A stretch of 44,155 nucleotides of DNA from Phycisphaerae bacterium. Its GTDB lineage: Bacteria; Planctomycetota; Phycisphaerae; Tepidisphaerales; Tepidisphaeraceae. Position numbers and translations under genes: made by a program. Below are positions 1-6,834 of this stretch, piece after piece. The notes under the pieces are model-generated. The model did no database searches and was not told the DNA's origin. It saw only the letters and a list, made by a program, of their open reading frames with translations. The stretch lies in NCBI GenBank assembly GCA_030448225.1, contig JAUJNJ010000067.1:1-44155 (forward strand), read 5' to 3'. Position 1 is the first letter of the stretch. The number at the start of each line of letters is the position of its first letter.

Positions 1-944
1 ATCACCGCCTTGCCGCCCCGGACCGCAATCACATGAGCGGCGGGGCCGCGCTGCACGACGGCGTCCTTGGGGACGACCAGCTGGCTCTTGGATTTCGACA
101 AAAGCGTCGCCCGCGCGAAGAAGCCGGGACGGACCTTGCCGTCCGGGTTGGGCAGGAGGAGCTTGACCTGAAACGTCCGGCTGGCGGGGTCGGCCTCGGG
201 CAGGATCTGATCGACCTTGGCCGTCAGCGTCTCACCCCCCAACGCATCGATCGTGATGCGGGCCTCGTCGCCCTTGGTCAGGCGGGCGACGACGCCCTCG
301 GGCACGTTCACCCGCACCCACAGCGGGTCGAGCTGCACGATGTCGGCGACCGGATCCCCTTCCTTAACCCATTGTCCCACCTCAACATGTCGCTTCGACA
401 CGACCCCGGGAACGGGCGTCTGCACCTGGCTCTTCTCGATCATCAACTTAAGCCGGGCGACCTCGGCGGCCTTCTCGTCCATCTCGGCGGCCTTGGCCTT
501 CGCCGTGGAATCGGCGACCCGCGCCGCCGTCGCCGCCTCGCGCAACTCCTTTTCGCTGCCGACGTTGCTCTTCATGAGCTGCTGGTTTCGCTCCAGCTCG
601 CCGGCAGCGTTCTCCGCCTCGGCCCGCGCCACCGCGATGTTCGCGTCGGCCGTCACCCGCGCGGCCTCGGCGGCGTTCAACTGGGCTTGCAGAAGGTCCG
701 TCTTCATCCGCGCCAGGACCGCCCCCTTTGTCAGCATCTCCCCTTCCTCGAACAATCGCTCGGAAACCAGGCCCGGCAACTCCGCGGCCAAGGTGGAGCG
801 CGTAACCGGCTCCACACCCGCCACCAGCGGCTGCGTCAACTCGACCGCCCGGCGTTGTACGGGCGCAACATCGACCGACACAGGACCTTGCTGCGCCAGA
901 CATATCCCCGGGAGAAGCACCGCCAAGCCGAAGGCAACGCGCAT
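1..944 (-). CDS. RND efflux periplasmic adaptor (HlyD/AcrA family), 3' end cut by window edge
   Basis: Reading from the ATG at 944 towards position 1 gives a continuous frame of 314 codons that leaves the window without a stop. It begins MRVAFGLAVLLPGICLAQQ, a Sec signal peptide. It then shows the membrane-fusion-protein order: a first biotinyl-lipoyl half (VEPVTRSTLAAELPGLV), an alanine- and glutamate-rich coiled-coil hairpin at about residues 75-140, the second lipoyl half (VQTPVPGVVSKRHVEVGQWV) and a beta-barrel region (RTFQVKLLLPNPDGKVRPGF). Such adaptors join an inner-membrane RND pump to an outer-membrane channel in the periplasm. Its pump is presumably beyond the left edge; a second, complete adaptor-pump pair lies at 5481-10137. 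The gene is divergent from the PtsN-like gene. The family is clear; the substrate is unknown. Confidence 0.9.
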   Translation of the reverse strand, partial: MRVAFGLAVLLPGICLAQQGPVSVDVAPVQRRAVELTQPLVAGVEPVTRSTLAAELPGLVSERLFEEGEMLTKGAVLARMKTDLLQAQLNAAEAARVTADANIAVARAEAENAAGELERNQQLMKSNVGSEKELREAATAARVADSTAKAKAAEMDEKAAEVARLKLMIEKSQVQTPVPGVVSKRHVEVGQWVKEGDPVADIVQLDPLWVRVNVPEGVVARLTKGDEARITIDALGGETLTAKVDQILPEADPASRTFQVKLLLPNPDGKVRPGFFARATLLSKSKSQLVVPKDAVVQRGPAAHVIAVRGGKAV

Positions 945-1086
945 CGTGCGGCATCGTAGGGTTCCGCAACGTTGCGGGTCAAACACGAGGCGCCACCCTC
1001 TGTGCCTTCGTGCCACTTTTCTGGTACCATCCCTCATCCTTCCGAATTTGATGACCGAACCAGTCAGCCAGCGAGCGTGGTGACGT

Positions 1087-1548
1087 ATGCGTTTGACGGA
1101 AATTCTCAAACCCCAGAACATCAAGGTGCCGCTGGAGGCGAAGGTCAAGACGGACGCCATCGGGGAACTGGTGCAGTTGCTGGCCGGCAACGGGGAGCTG
1201 ACCGACCCGAAGAAGGTGCTCGACGCTGTCCTTGACCGCGAGGCCACCCGGACGACCGGCATCGGCAACGGGCTGGCCATCCCCCACGGCAAGTGTACCG
1301 GGACCGACCACCTCGTCATGGCCATCGGCCGGCCCGGCACGCCCATCGACTTCCAGGCCATCGACGGCCGGCCCGTCAACCTGATCTGGCTGCTCAGCTC
1401 ACCGCCCGACAAGACCGGCCCCCACATCCACGCCCTCGCCCGCATCAGCCGGCTCATGACCATCGAGCGGTTCCGCCAGGCGCTTTCCCAAGCCACGACC
1501 CCCCAGGAGATTTACGACAGCATCGTGCAGCAGGAAAACGCCCTCTGA
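1087..1548 (+). CDS. PTS EIIA domain protein (PtsN/EIIA-Ntr-like)
   Basis: 153 residues, the usual length of a stand-alone EIIA of the fructose/nitrogen family (PTS_EIIA type 2). The phosphoacceptor is visible as His67 in GLAIPHGK, after the REATRTTGIGNG loop typical of the fold. The C-terminal half (LIWLLSSPP, HIHALARISRL) also matches. Stand-alone EIIA-Ntr proteins usually act as phosphorylation-dependent regulators rather than transporters. No PTS permease, HPr or EI is nearby, so a regulatory role is inferred. The gene is followed after 22 bases by recR on the same strand, and the two may be co-transcribed. No strong ribosome binding site is seen; the start was chosen because the alignment to the family begins at MRLTEILKPQNI. 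Confidence 0.88.
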   Translation: MRLTEILKPQNIKVPLEAKVKTDAIGELVQLLAGNGELTDPKKVLDAVLDREATRTTGIGNGLAIPHGKCTGTDHLVMAIGRPGTPIDFQAIDGRPVNLIWLLSSPPDKTGPHIHALARISRLMTIERFRQALSQATTPQEIYDSIVQQENAL

Positions 1549-1570
1549 ATGACGCTTCGGCACTCGTATC

Positions 1571-2176
1571 ATGGGCAGTTACACGCAGAGCATCCAGAAC
1601 CTGATGAACGAGTTGGCCCGCCTGCCCGGCATCGGCATGCGCTCGGCGGAGCGGATCGCGTTTCACCTCCTGAAGCAGAGCCCGACCGACGCGCTGAAAC
1701 TCGCGGACGCGATCCGCGACGTGAAGACGCGCATCAAGCACTGCTCGGTCTGCTATAACCTCACCGAGCAGGACCCGTGCAGCATCTGCGGCGACGCGGG
1801 CCGCGACGGGGGCCTCGTCTGCATCGTCGAACAGCCCAAGGACTTGCTGGCGCTGGAGGCAACGGGCCTCTACCGCGGCGTCTACCACGTGCTGCTCGGC
1901 CGGATCTCGCCGCTGGAGGGCGTCGAGCCCGGCGACCTCACGATCGACCCGCTCGTGGAGCGCATCGCCTCGGGCACCGTCCGCGAGCTCATCATGGGCA
2001 CCAACCCCACGATGGAGGGCGACGGCACCGCCCTGTTCATCCAGAACACCGTCGGCGGCCGCTTCCCCGACGTCGCCGTCACCCGCCTCGCCCGCGGCTT
2101 ACCCGCCGGCAGCAACATCGAGTACGCGAACAGGAACATCCTCGCCGACGCGATCAGCGGGCGGCAGAAGATGTGA
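1571..2176 (+). CDS. recR: Recombination mediator protein RecR
   Basis: 201 residues, full length for RecR, which with RecO/RecF loads RecA onto gapped DNA. Visible in order: the N-terminal helix-hairpin-helix (LARLPGIGMRSAERIAFHLL), a four-cysteine zinc site at Cys58, Cys61, Cys70 and Cys73 (CSVC...CSIC), and the Toprim domain from about residue 80 (VCIVEQPKDLLALE, then YHVLLGRISPLEGVEPGDL). The C-terminal GLPAGSNIEYAN is the characteristic end. No DnaX or YbaB gene precedes it here, unlike in many bacteria; the EIIA gene lies just upstream. A heptamer repeat starts 12 bases after the stop. Confidence 0.97.
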   Translation: MGSYTQSIQNLMNELARLPGIGMRSAERIAFHLLKQSPTDALKLADAIRDVKTRIKHCSVCYNLTEQDPCSICGDAGRDGGLVCIVEQPKDLLALEATGLYRGVYHVLLGRISPLEGVEPGDLTIDPLVERIASGTVRELIMGTNPTMEGDGTALFIQNTVGGRFPDVAVTRLARGLPAGSNIEYANRNILADAISGRQKM

Positions 2177-2188
2177 GGGGGGCGGAGG

Positions 2189-2218
2189 AGTGGACAGTAG
2201 AGAGTAGGCAGTAGACAG
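2189..2218 (+). repeat. Heptamer tandem repeat, word AGTrGAC-like
   Basis: Four consecutive 7-base units, AGTGGAC AGTAGAG AGTAGGC AGTAGAC, lie directly behind recR. No facing inverted tract was seen. It is one of about ten period-7 tracts in this window that share their period but not their word. Confidence 0.7.
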
Positions 2219-2256
2219 AAACGGGGGGGAAGGGCGGGGCGTGCGACCACCCCCTT

Positions 2257-2315
2257 TCGCAGGCTCGCTTGCGAGCCGCATTAAACGCCGCCGTCCGCGT
2301 GCCGGGGGTCGGCGC
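2257..2315 (+). repeat. Dispersed palindrome GGCTCGC-nn-GCGAGCC with GC-rich tail
   Basis: GGCTCGC (2262-2268), TT, GCGAGCC (2271-2277) form a perfect 7-bp hairpin followed by a GC-rich tail. Relatives of the same palindrome, some with the same tail (GCGTCAGACGGCGCG), lie at 24777, 26712, 35236 (inverted), 37059 and 37526, always between genes. A role as a bidirectional terminator or REP-like element is possible but not shown by the sequence. Confidence 0.6.
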
Positions 2316-2318
2316 CGG

Positions 2319-2735
2319 TTACTCGCTAGTTCCTTCCGCCATTCGCGTCCGTCGGGCGGTGAACCCTTCCTCTGTAGGAACGTGTTCCTCGAAACCGATG
2401 TCGTTCAGCGCGGCGCGGATAGACGGCGTCAGGACGGCGCCGATGCTGACGATCTCATTGTACGGCGGGTCGGACGAGTAGCGGCCGTGGTGCAGGTCGA
2501 TCGACTCGATCTGCGCGAGAAACATCACCTCGGGCTTGTCGCCCTCACCCGCACGGAACGTCGTGAGCCCGTCGAGGTGACTGGTCCCCGGCCGCTCTTG
2601 CCAGACCCGCAGCGCGAGGCGCGTGTTCGACTCGCTTTCTACGATCCACGCCGGAACGCGAATTGACGGCGCTTCGGGACGTTTGCGGAAGTCGCGTTCC
2701 AGCACGACAGTGACCGTGGGTCCTTCGCCAGGCAT
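2319..2735 (-). CDS. Hypothetical protein
   Basis: 138 residues, not recognised. The protein begins MPGEGPTVTVVLERDFRKR, has no signal peptide or membrane segment, and looks like a soluble alpha/beta protein. Charged and hydrophobic residues alternate and composition is balanced (KPEVMFLAQIESIDLHHGRY), which supports a real gene rather than an antisense shadow. It sits between recR and a VTT-family gene and is divergent from the latter by 33 bases. The C-terminus (EEGFTARRTRMAEGTSE) runs up to the palindromic repeat at 2257-2315. Function unknown. Confidence 0.55.
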   Translation of the reverse strand: MPGEGPTVTVVLERDFRKRPEAPSIRVPAWIVESESNTRLALRVWQERPGTSHLDGLTTFRAGEGDKPEVMFLAQIESIDLHHGRYSSDPPYNEIVSIGAVLTPSIRAALNDIGFEEHVPTEEGFTARRTRMAEGTSE

Positions 2736-2768
2736 CCGCTCATCGTAGCGGGGGAGCCGATCCCAATC

Positions 2769-3443
2769 ATGCGCCGCCCCCTCCTGATGGTCTTCGCGAT
2801 CGTCTGCATCCCGATCTTCCCGCTCCTGCTCCTTGGCCTGTCGTTCGAGGACCGCGTCAGCGGCTACGTGCGCGGGGCGAACTTGTCGCCAGCGGGGCGG
2901 TTCGGGCTGGTGGTGGGGGTGCTGGCGACGGACATCGTGCTGCCGATCCCCTCGAGCGCGGTCAGCACGTGGGGCGGCAGCGTGATGGGCCTGCTGCCGG
3001 CCACCGCGGCGGCGACGCTCGGGACGACGATCGGCGCGGTGTTGGGCTTCGGGCTCGCCAAACTGTTCGGCCAGCGGTTCGCGGCGTGGCGGGCGGGGCG
3101 GGACCTCGACCGGGCGGCGGAACTGTCGCGACGACTCGGGCCGCCGGCGCTGCTCGTCACGCGGGCGCTGCCGATCCTCGCCGAGGCGTGCGTGATGCTC
3201 GTCGGCGTCGGCGGCTTGTCGTGGCGCAAGTTCCTGCCGCCGACGATCGCGGGCAACCTCGTCGTCTCCTTCGCCTACGCCGCCTGCGGCCGCTACTTCA
3301 GCGGCAGCCCGGCGATGCCGTGGGTGATCATCGCCTCGGGAACCGTGCCGCTGCTGGCGGCGCTGATCGCACGGCGGTGGTTGTCGCGCGGGCCGGCGCA
3401 GCCGCCCGCGGGTTCGCCGACGGAGGGGGCGGGCCTGCCTTGA
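2769..3443 (+). CDS. VTT-domain (DedA/SNARE-associated-like) membrane protein
   Basis: 224 residues with an N-terminal membrane segment (LLMVFAIVCIPIFPLLLLGL), the re-entrant and glycine-rich region typical of VTT/DedA proteins (LPIPSSAVSTWGG, TTIGAVLGFGLAKLFG), a cytoplasmic Arg/Asp-rich stretch, GPPALLVTRALPILAEA, and two C-terminal membrane helices. DedA/VTT proteins act in the inner membrane in lipid carrier or phospholipid flipping and membrane-potential maintenance. The particular substrate cannot be read from the sequence. The proline- and glycine-rich tail is poorly conserved. A hairpin repeat (3479-3640) begins 35 bases after the stop. Confidence 0.8.
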   Translation: MRRPLLMVFAIVCIPIFPLLLLGLSFEDRVSGYVRGANLSPAGRFGLVVGVLATDIVLPIPSSAVSTWGGSVMGLLPATAAATLGTTIGAVLGFGLAKLFGQRFAAWRAGRDLDRAAELSRRLGPPALLVTRALPILAEACVMLVGVGGLSWRKFLPPTIAGNLVVSFAYAACGRYFSGSPAMPWVIIASGTVPLLAALIARRWLSRGPAQPPAGSPTEGAGLP

Positions 3444-3478
3444 TCGGTTCTCGAATGTTCGCTGGTTGACGTGAAATC

Positions 3479-3640
3479 AAACTACGGAGACACGGAGACA
3501 CGGTCAAGAGAGAGACGAGAATGGAGGAAGACGATGCGCCGTCCATCAGTCTTCGGCTCCTTCATCCACGATCTTCCATCCTCCGTCTTCGCCTTCTCCG
3601 CCCCCCTCCGTGTCTCCGTGACTCCGTGGTTGAACTCTTC
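3479..3640 (+). repeat. Hairpin repeat with CCACGGAGACACGG-type arms, copy A
   Basis: The left arm ACTACGGAGACACGGAGACA faces a right arm CCGTGTCTCCGTGACTCCGT about 110 bases away, so the ends can pair. The interior carries loosely repeated TTCATCC/TTCCATCC words. Closely related copies lie at 19453-19675 and 38889-39086. All three lie at the 3' end of a minus-strand gene. This copy supplies the final codons and stop of the lipoprotein gene that reads into it. Confidence 0.85.
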
Positions 3641-4215
3641 ACCGTTCCGCCAGACGCCCCGCGAATGCCTGGCCGCTTCCCCGTGCTCGGCCGGCGCATC
3701 TCGAAGTAGCCGTAATCGTCCTTCGACTTGTAGGTGCAGAAGAAGGTGTCGCGGTTCGCCTCGCCGACGTAGTAGTACACGCCGCCGGCGAGGGGGCCGA
3801 GGTCTTGTTCGTCGGAGAACTGGACGAGCTCGCGGTCGGCGTGAGGGACGGCCTGAAGTTCGATCGTCTGGCCGAAGTGGAGGACGCCGCCCCAGGTGGC
3901 GTCGAACTGCACGCGGTAGGGGATCGGGGAGGGGGCGCCGTACGCGTCGGCGTCATCGGCGGCGGCAAGTTCCGCCTCGTCGGCGAGCGGGGAGGCGCGG
4001 CGCATCGGCGCGATCACGCCGCGCAGGCCGCCGGAGTGACCCGTCCCCTCGCTCACCCACCGCCCCTGCCACCGGCCGGCGATGTCGGCCGCGCCACCGG
4101 TCGGCGCCGCCGGCGCGGCCGCCCAGCGGCGGCCGAAGTCGGAGCACCCGGCCGTGGTCACGAGCCCCAGCACCACGACGATCAGCCGTCCGCACCCGCG
4201 CGCGTTAGTGTTCAT
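3562..4215 (-). CDS. Putative lipoprotein, C-terminus running into a repeat
   Basis: 217 residues from the ATG at 4215. The N-terminus MNTNARGCGRLIVVVLGLVT is followed by a lipobox (TTAGC), so a lipid-anchored envelope protein is expected. The mature part contains DIAGRWQGRWVSEGTGHSGG and a YRVQFDATWGGVLHFGQTIE beta-rich region ending in YGYFEMRR, resembling small lipocalin-like or calycin-type planctomycete proteins; this is inference. The original C-terminus seems to end near FEMRR or shortly after. The last 25-30 residues (KSSTTESRRHGG and a run of arginines) are encoded by hairpin repeat copy A, which provides the stop codon. Upstream in-frame codons to 4464 lack gene character and were excluded. 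Function unknown. Confidence 0.7.
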   Translation of the reverse strand: MNTNARGCGRLIVVVLGLVTTAGCSDFGRRWAAAPAAPTGGAADIAGRWQGRWVSEGTGHSGGLRGVIAPMRRASPLADEAELAAADDADAYGAPSPIPYRVQFDATWGGVLHFGQTIELQAVPHADRELVQFSDEQDLGPLAGGVYYYVGEANRDTFFCTYKSKDDYGYFEMRRPSTGKRPGIRGASGGTVKSSTTESRRHGGGRRRRRRRMEDRG

Positions 4216-4565
4216 GGCATCCAATGATACCGTGTCCGTCACCGGCGCGGGGAGTAGCGGGTGGGCGCGGCCTTTCTGGAAACGCGTGCAACGAAGTCCA
4301 CCACGGGCGCGTTGTAAGGGTGGGTCGGTCGTGGACGCTCCCCAAGCACTCGTCGAGCCGCATCGAGCGCAGCTCGCAGCCTCGGGCGGAAGCCCGACGG
4401 TTTTGATGGGCAGAGATGCGGACGTCGGGTCCGCAGCGAACAGGTGCTCACGGAGCACCTCCACGTCGCCCGCGTGCCGCGCGGGGGCGATCGATCGACG
4501 TCACGCGGAGGTCCAACCCGCGACACCGAATGCGACCGCACGACGCGACTAGGGAAGCATAACGC
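4216..4565. other. Intergenic, three consecutive small hairpins
   Basis: No gene is seen in these 350 bases between the divergent lipoprotein and prepilin-like genes. Three hairpins follow one another: CGGGC-GGAA-GCCCG (4383-4396), GCGGAC-GTCGG-GTCCGC (4418-4434) and AGGTGCTC-ACG-GAGCACCT (4442-4460). They could form a structured leader of the prepilin gene; no promoter was identified with confidence. Confidence 0.4.
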
Positions 4566-5213
4566 ATGAAAACACGATCGACGCAACCACGCCGAGTCAC
4601 CCGCTTCGGCTTCACGCTCGTCGAACTGCTCGTGGTGATCGGCATCATCGCGGTGCTGGTCTCGATCCTCCTGCCGGCGCTGGCACGGGCCCGGCGGCAG
4701 GCGGACCAAGTCGTGTGCGCGTCGAACATGCGGCAGGTCGGCGTGATGCTCGTCGCCTACGCCAACGCGTGGCGCGGCGCGCTGTTCCCGCCCGAGCTCG
4801 GCGCCAACCTGCCGCGCGAGCAGCGCTGGCCGGTGCACGTGTTCGACCCGCCCGCCTGGAACGCGCCGGTGATGACCTGCCCGTCGGACGTCGAGCCGGC
4901 CGAGGAGCACTCGTACATCCTCAACGACAACCTCGTCGACTACGACGTCCGCTACCACCGCACGAACACGAGCGGGCTGTCGACGTCGGAGGTGATCGTG
5001 ATGGGCGAGAAGGTGACGGCGAGCGACCACTACTACATGAACGCCGACATGGGCGACTACAACCGGATCGTCGAGTTCTTCCGGCACGGTTCGCACGTCG
5101 GGTCGAACTACCTCTACCTCGACCTGCACGTCCAGCCGCGCTCCGAGGCCGAGGCGCGGTTCGGGATCAACGAGTGGGCCGTGTCGAGCGCCCCGCCGCC
5201 CGCGCAGCCGTGA
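4566..5213 (+). CDS. Prepilin-type cleavage/methylation domain protein (pseudopilin-like)
   Basis: 215 residues. The N-terminus contains the type IV prepilin signal RFGFTLVELLVVIGIIAVL: cleavage is expected after Gly15, leaving N-methylated Phe16 and the conserved Glu at mature position +5 (Glu20), followed by the hydrophobic helix. The rest (VCASNMRQVGVMLVAYANAWRG, then short beta segments and a C-terminal YLYLDLHVQPR) matches the many type II secretion G-like proteins of planctomycetes, which have a DUF1559-like periplasmic part. They are thought to be exported and membrane anchored; individual functions are unknown. No pilus assembly genes are adjacent. The start MKTRSTQPRR is preceded by AGGGAAGCATAACGC, with AGGGA as a plausible binding site. 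Confidence 0.88.
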   Translation: MKTRSTQPRRVTRFGFTLVELLVVIGIIAVLVSILLPALARARRQADQVVCASNMRQVGVMLVAYANAWRGALFPPELGANLPREQRWPVHVFDPPAWNAPVMTCPSDVEPAEEHSYILNDNLVDYDVRYHRTNTSGLSTSEVIVMGEKVTASDHYYMNADMGDYNRIVEFFRHGSHVGSNYLYLDLHVQPRSEAEARFGINEWAVSSAPPPAQP

Positions 5214-5391
5214 GAGCCATCCGACGGCGCGCACAAGCGCGGTCGCTAACCTCTTCATAACGATTCCCGCCTTCCAGCGTTTCCACCGCGTTTCGCGGCA
5301 CTTCTAAACGTCCGCGCACCTCAGGCGCGGGAGGTGAGGCGGGACGGCCGCCTCGCCATCGGCGGGGGTCCGTGCCTAAACTGTTCCCATC

Positions 5392-5415
5392 CATCGGGCG
5401 TGACCATGCCCGATG
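5392..5415 (+). other. Small hairpin upstream of efflux operon
   Basis: CATCGGGC (5392-5399) and GCCCGATG (5408-5415) form an 8-bp stem with an 8-base loop about 65 bases before the efflux adaptor gene. It may be an operator-like palindrome or a transcript hairpin. Apart from this, the 267-base gap holds nothing recognised. Confidence 0.3.
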
Positions 5416-5480
5416 ACGACCCGGCCGCCGCCCCGGGGCGCTCGTGAAGGGACCGAACCGCGCGCAGCCAAGAGGTGTCG

Positions 5481-6833
5481 ATGAGGTCACTCATGAACGG
5501 GTGGGGCCGCCGGTTGTTCGTATTGTTATTGACAACGACGGGCGTGACCGCCTGCGAGGAGCGGGAGGCCCCGCCGCCGCCGCCCCCGCCGACGGTGACG
5601 GCGAGCCAGCCGATCGTCCGCGAGGTCGTCGAGTGGGACGAGTTCACCGGCCGCCTCGCCGCGGTCGACACCGTCGAGCTGCGCGCGCGGGTCAGCGGGC
5701 TGCTGATGAAGGCGGACTTCCAGGAGGGGACGCTCGTCAAGAAGGGCGACCTCCTGTTCGTGATCGACCCGCGGCCCTACGCCGCGGCGTTGAAACAGGC
5801 GCAGGGGGACCTCGAGCGGGCGCAGGCGCAGTTCGCGCTGGCCGAGACGGAGTTCAAGCGGCTCGACGAACTGCGGGCCTCGCAGGCGGTGTCCGGCACC
5901 GAGTACGAGACGCAGCGGCAGGAGGTGGCCCAGGGCCGCGCCGCCATCACCCGCGCGCAGGGCGCGGTCGAGGCGGCGCGGCTGAACGAGGAGTTCACCG
6001 AGGTCCGCAGCCCGATCGACGGGCGCGTCAGCCGCAAGAACGTCACGCCGGGCAACTTCGTCAACGGCGGCGAGGGCCAGGCGACGCTGCTGACGACGAT
6101 CACCTCGATCGACCCGATCTACTGCTACGTCGACGCCGACGAGCGGTCGCTGCTGAAGTACCAGCGCCTCGCCCGCGAGAAGAAGCGCGCCAGCGCCCGC
6201 GAAGTTCAGATCCCCGCGTACCTGTCGCTGGCCGACGAGACCGACTTCCCGCGCGAGGGCGTGATCGACTTCGTCGACAACCGCCTCAACCCCGGCACCG
6301 GCACGCTCACCGCGCGGGCCGTGTTCGACAACGGCGACGGCGTGCTGACCCCCGGCCTGTTCGGCCGGCTGCGCGTCCCCGGCACCGGGCGCTACGAGGC
6401 GCTGCTCGTGCCGGCCGAGGCGATCGGGGCGGACCAGAACTCGAAGTTCGTGATGGTCGTCGCCGCCGACGACACGGTCCAGCAGCGGCCAATCGAGACC
6501 GGCGCCGACTTCGACGGCATGCGCGTCGTGACGCGCGGCCTGAAGCCGGACGAGTGGATCATCGTCAACGGCCTGCTCCGCGTCCGCCCCGGCATGAAGG
6601 TCAACGCCACGCGGGCCGCCATCCCCGACCGCGACATCCGCTACCTGCCGGACGACGCCGGCGCGGCCACCCGGCCGGCGACAACGCAATCCGCGACCAC
6701 GCAGTCCGCGACGCGGCCCGCAACCCAACCGGCCACGCGGCCGGATGGCGGCGGCGGTGACGGCGCGGCCTCGCCGCCGGTGCCCGCCGCTTCGTCGGGC
6801 AGCACGGGACAAGCGACGGAAGGGGGGCGGTGA
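5481..6833 (+). CDS. RND efflux periplasmic adaptor lipoprotein (AcrA/MexA-like)
   Basis: About 450 residues. The N-terminal signal ends in a lipobox (TTTGVTAC), so the protein is anchored to the periplasmic face. The adaptor architecture is complete: a lipoyl half with RLAAVDTVELRARVSG, the coiled coil (QAQGDLERAQAQFALAETEF and following), a second lipoyl half (EVRSPIDGRVSRKNVTPGNF), a beta-barrel and a membrane-proximal domain (VNGLLRVRPGMKV). The tail holds a low-complexity repeat of ATRPATTQSATTQSATRPAT, unlike the conserved body. ATG 5481 is preferred over GTG 5475 because AAGAGG (5470-5475) is 5 bases ahead of it. The stop (6831-6833) precedes the pump start by one base, so this is a two-gene operon. 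Confidence 0.93.
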   Translation: MRSLMNGWGRRLFVLLLTTTGVTACEEREAPPPPPPPTVTASQPIVREVVEWDEFTGRLAAVDTVELRARVSGLLMKADFQEGTLVKKGDLLFVIDPRPYAAALKQAQGDLERAQAQFALAETEFKRLDELRASQAVSGTEYETQRQEVAQGRAAITRAQGAVEAARLNEEFTEVRSPIDGRVSRKNVTPGNFVNGGEGQATLLTTITSIDPIYCYVDADERSLLKYQRLAREKKRASAREVQIPAYLSLADETDFPREGVIDFVDNRLNPGTGTLTARAVFDNGDGVLTPGLFGRLRVPGTGRYEALLVPAEAIGADQNSKFVMVVAADDTVQQRPIETGADFDGMRVVTRGLKPDEWIIVNGLLRVRPGMKVNATRAAIPDRDIRYLPDDAGAATRPATTQSATTQSATRPATQPATRPDGGGGDGAASPPVPAASSGSTGQATEGGR

Positions 6834-6834
6834 C

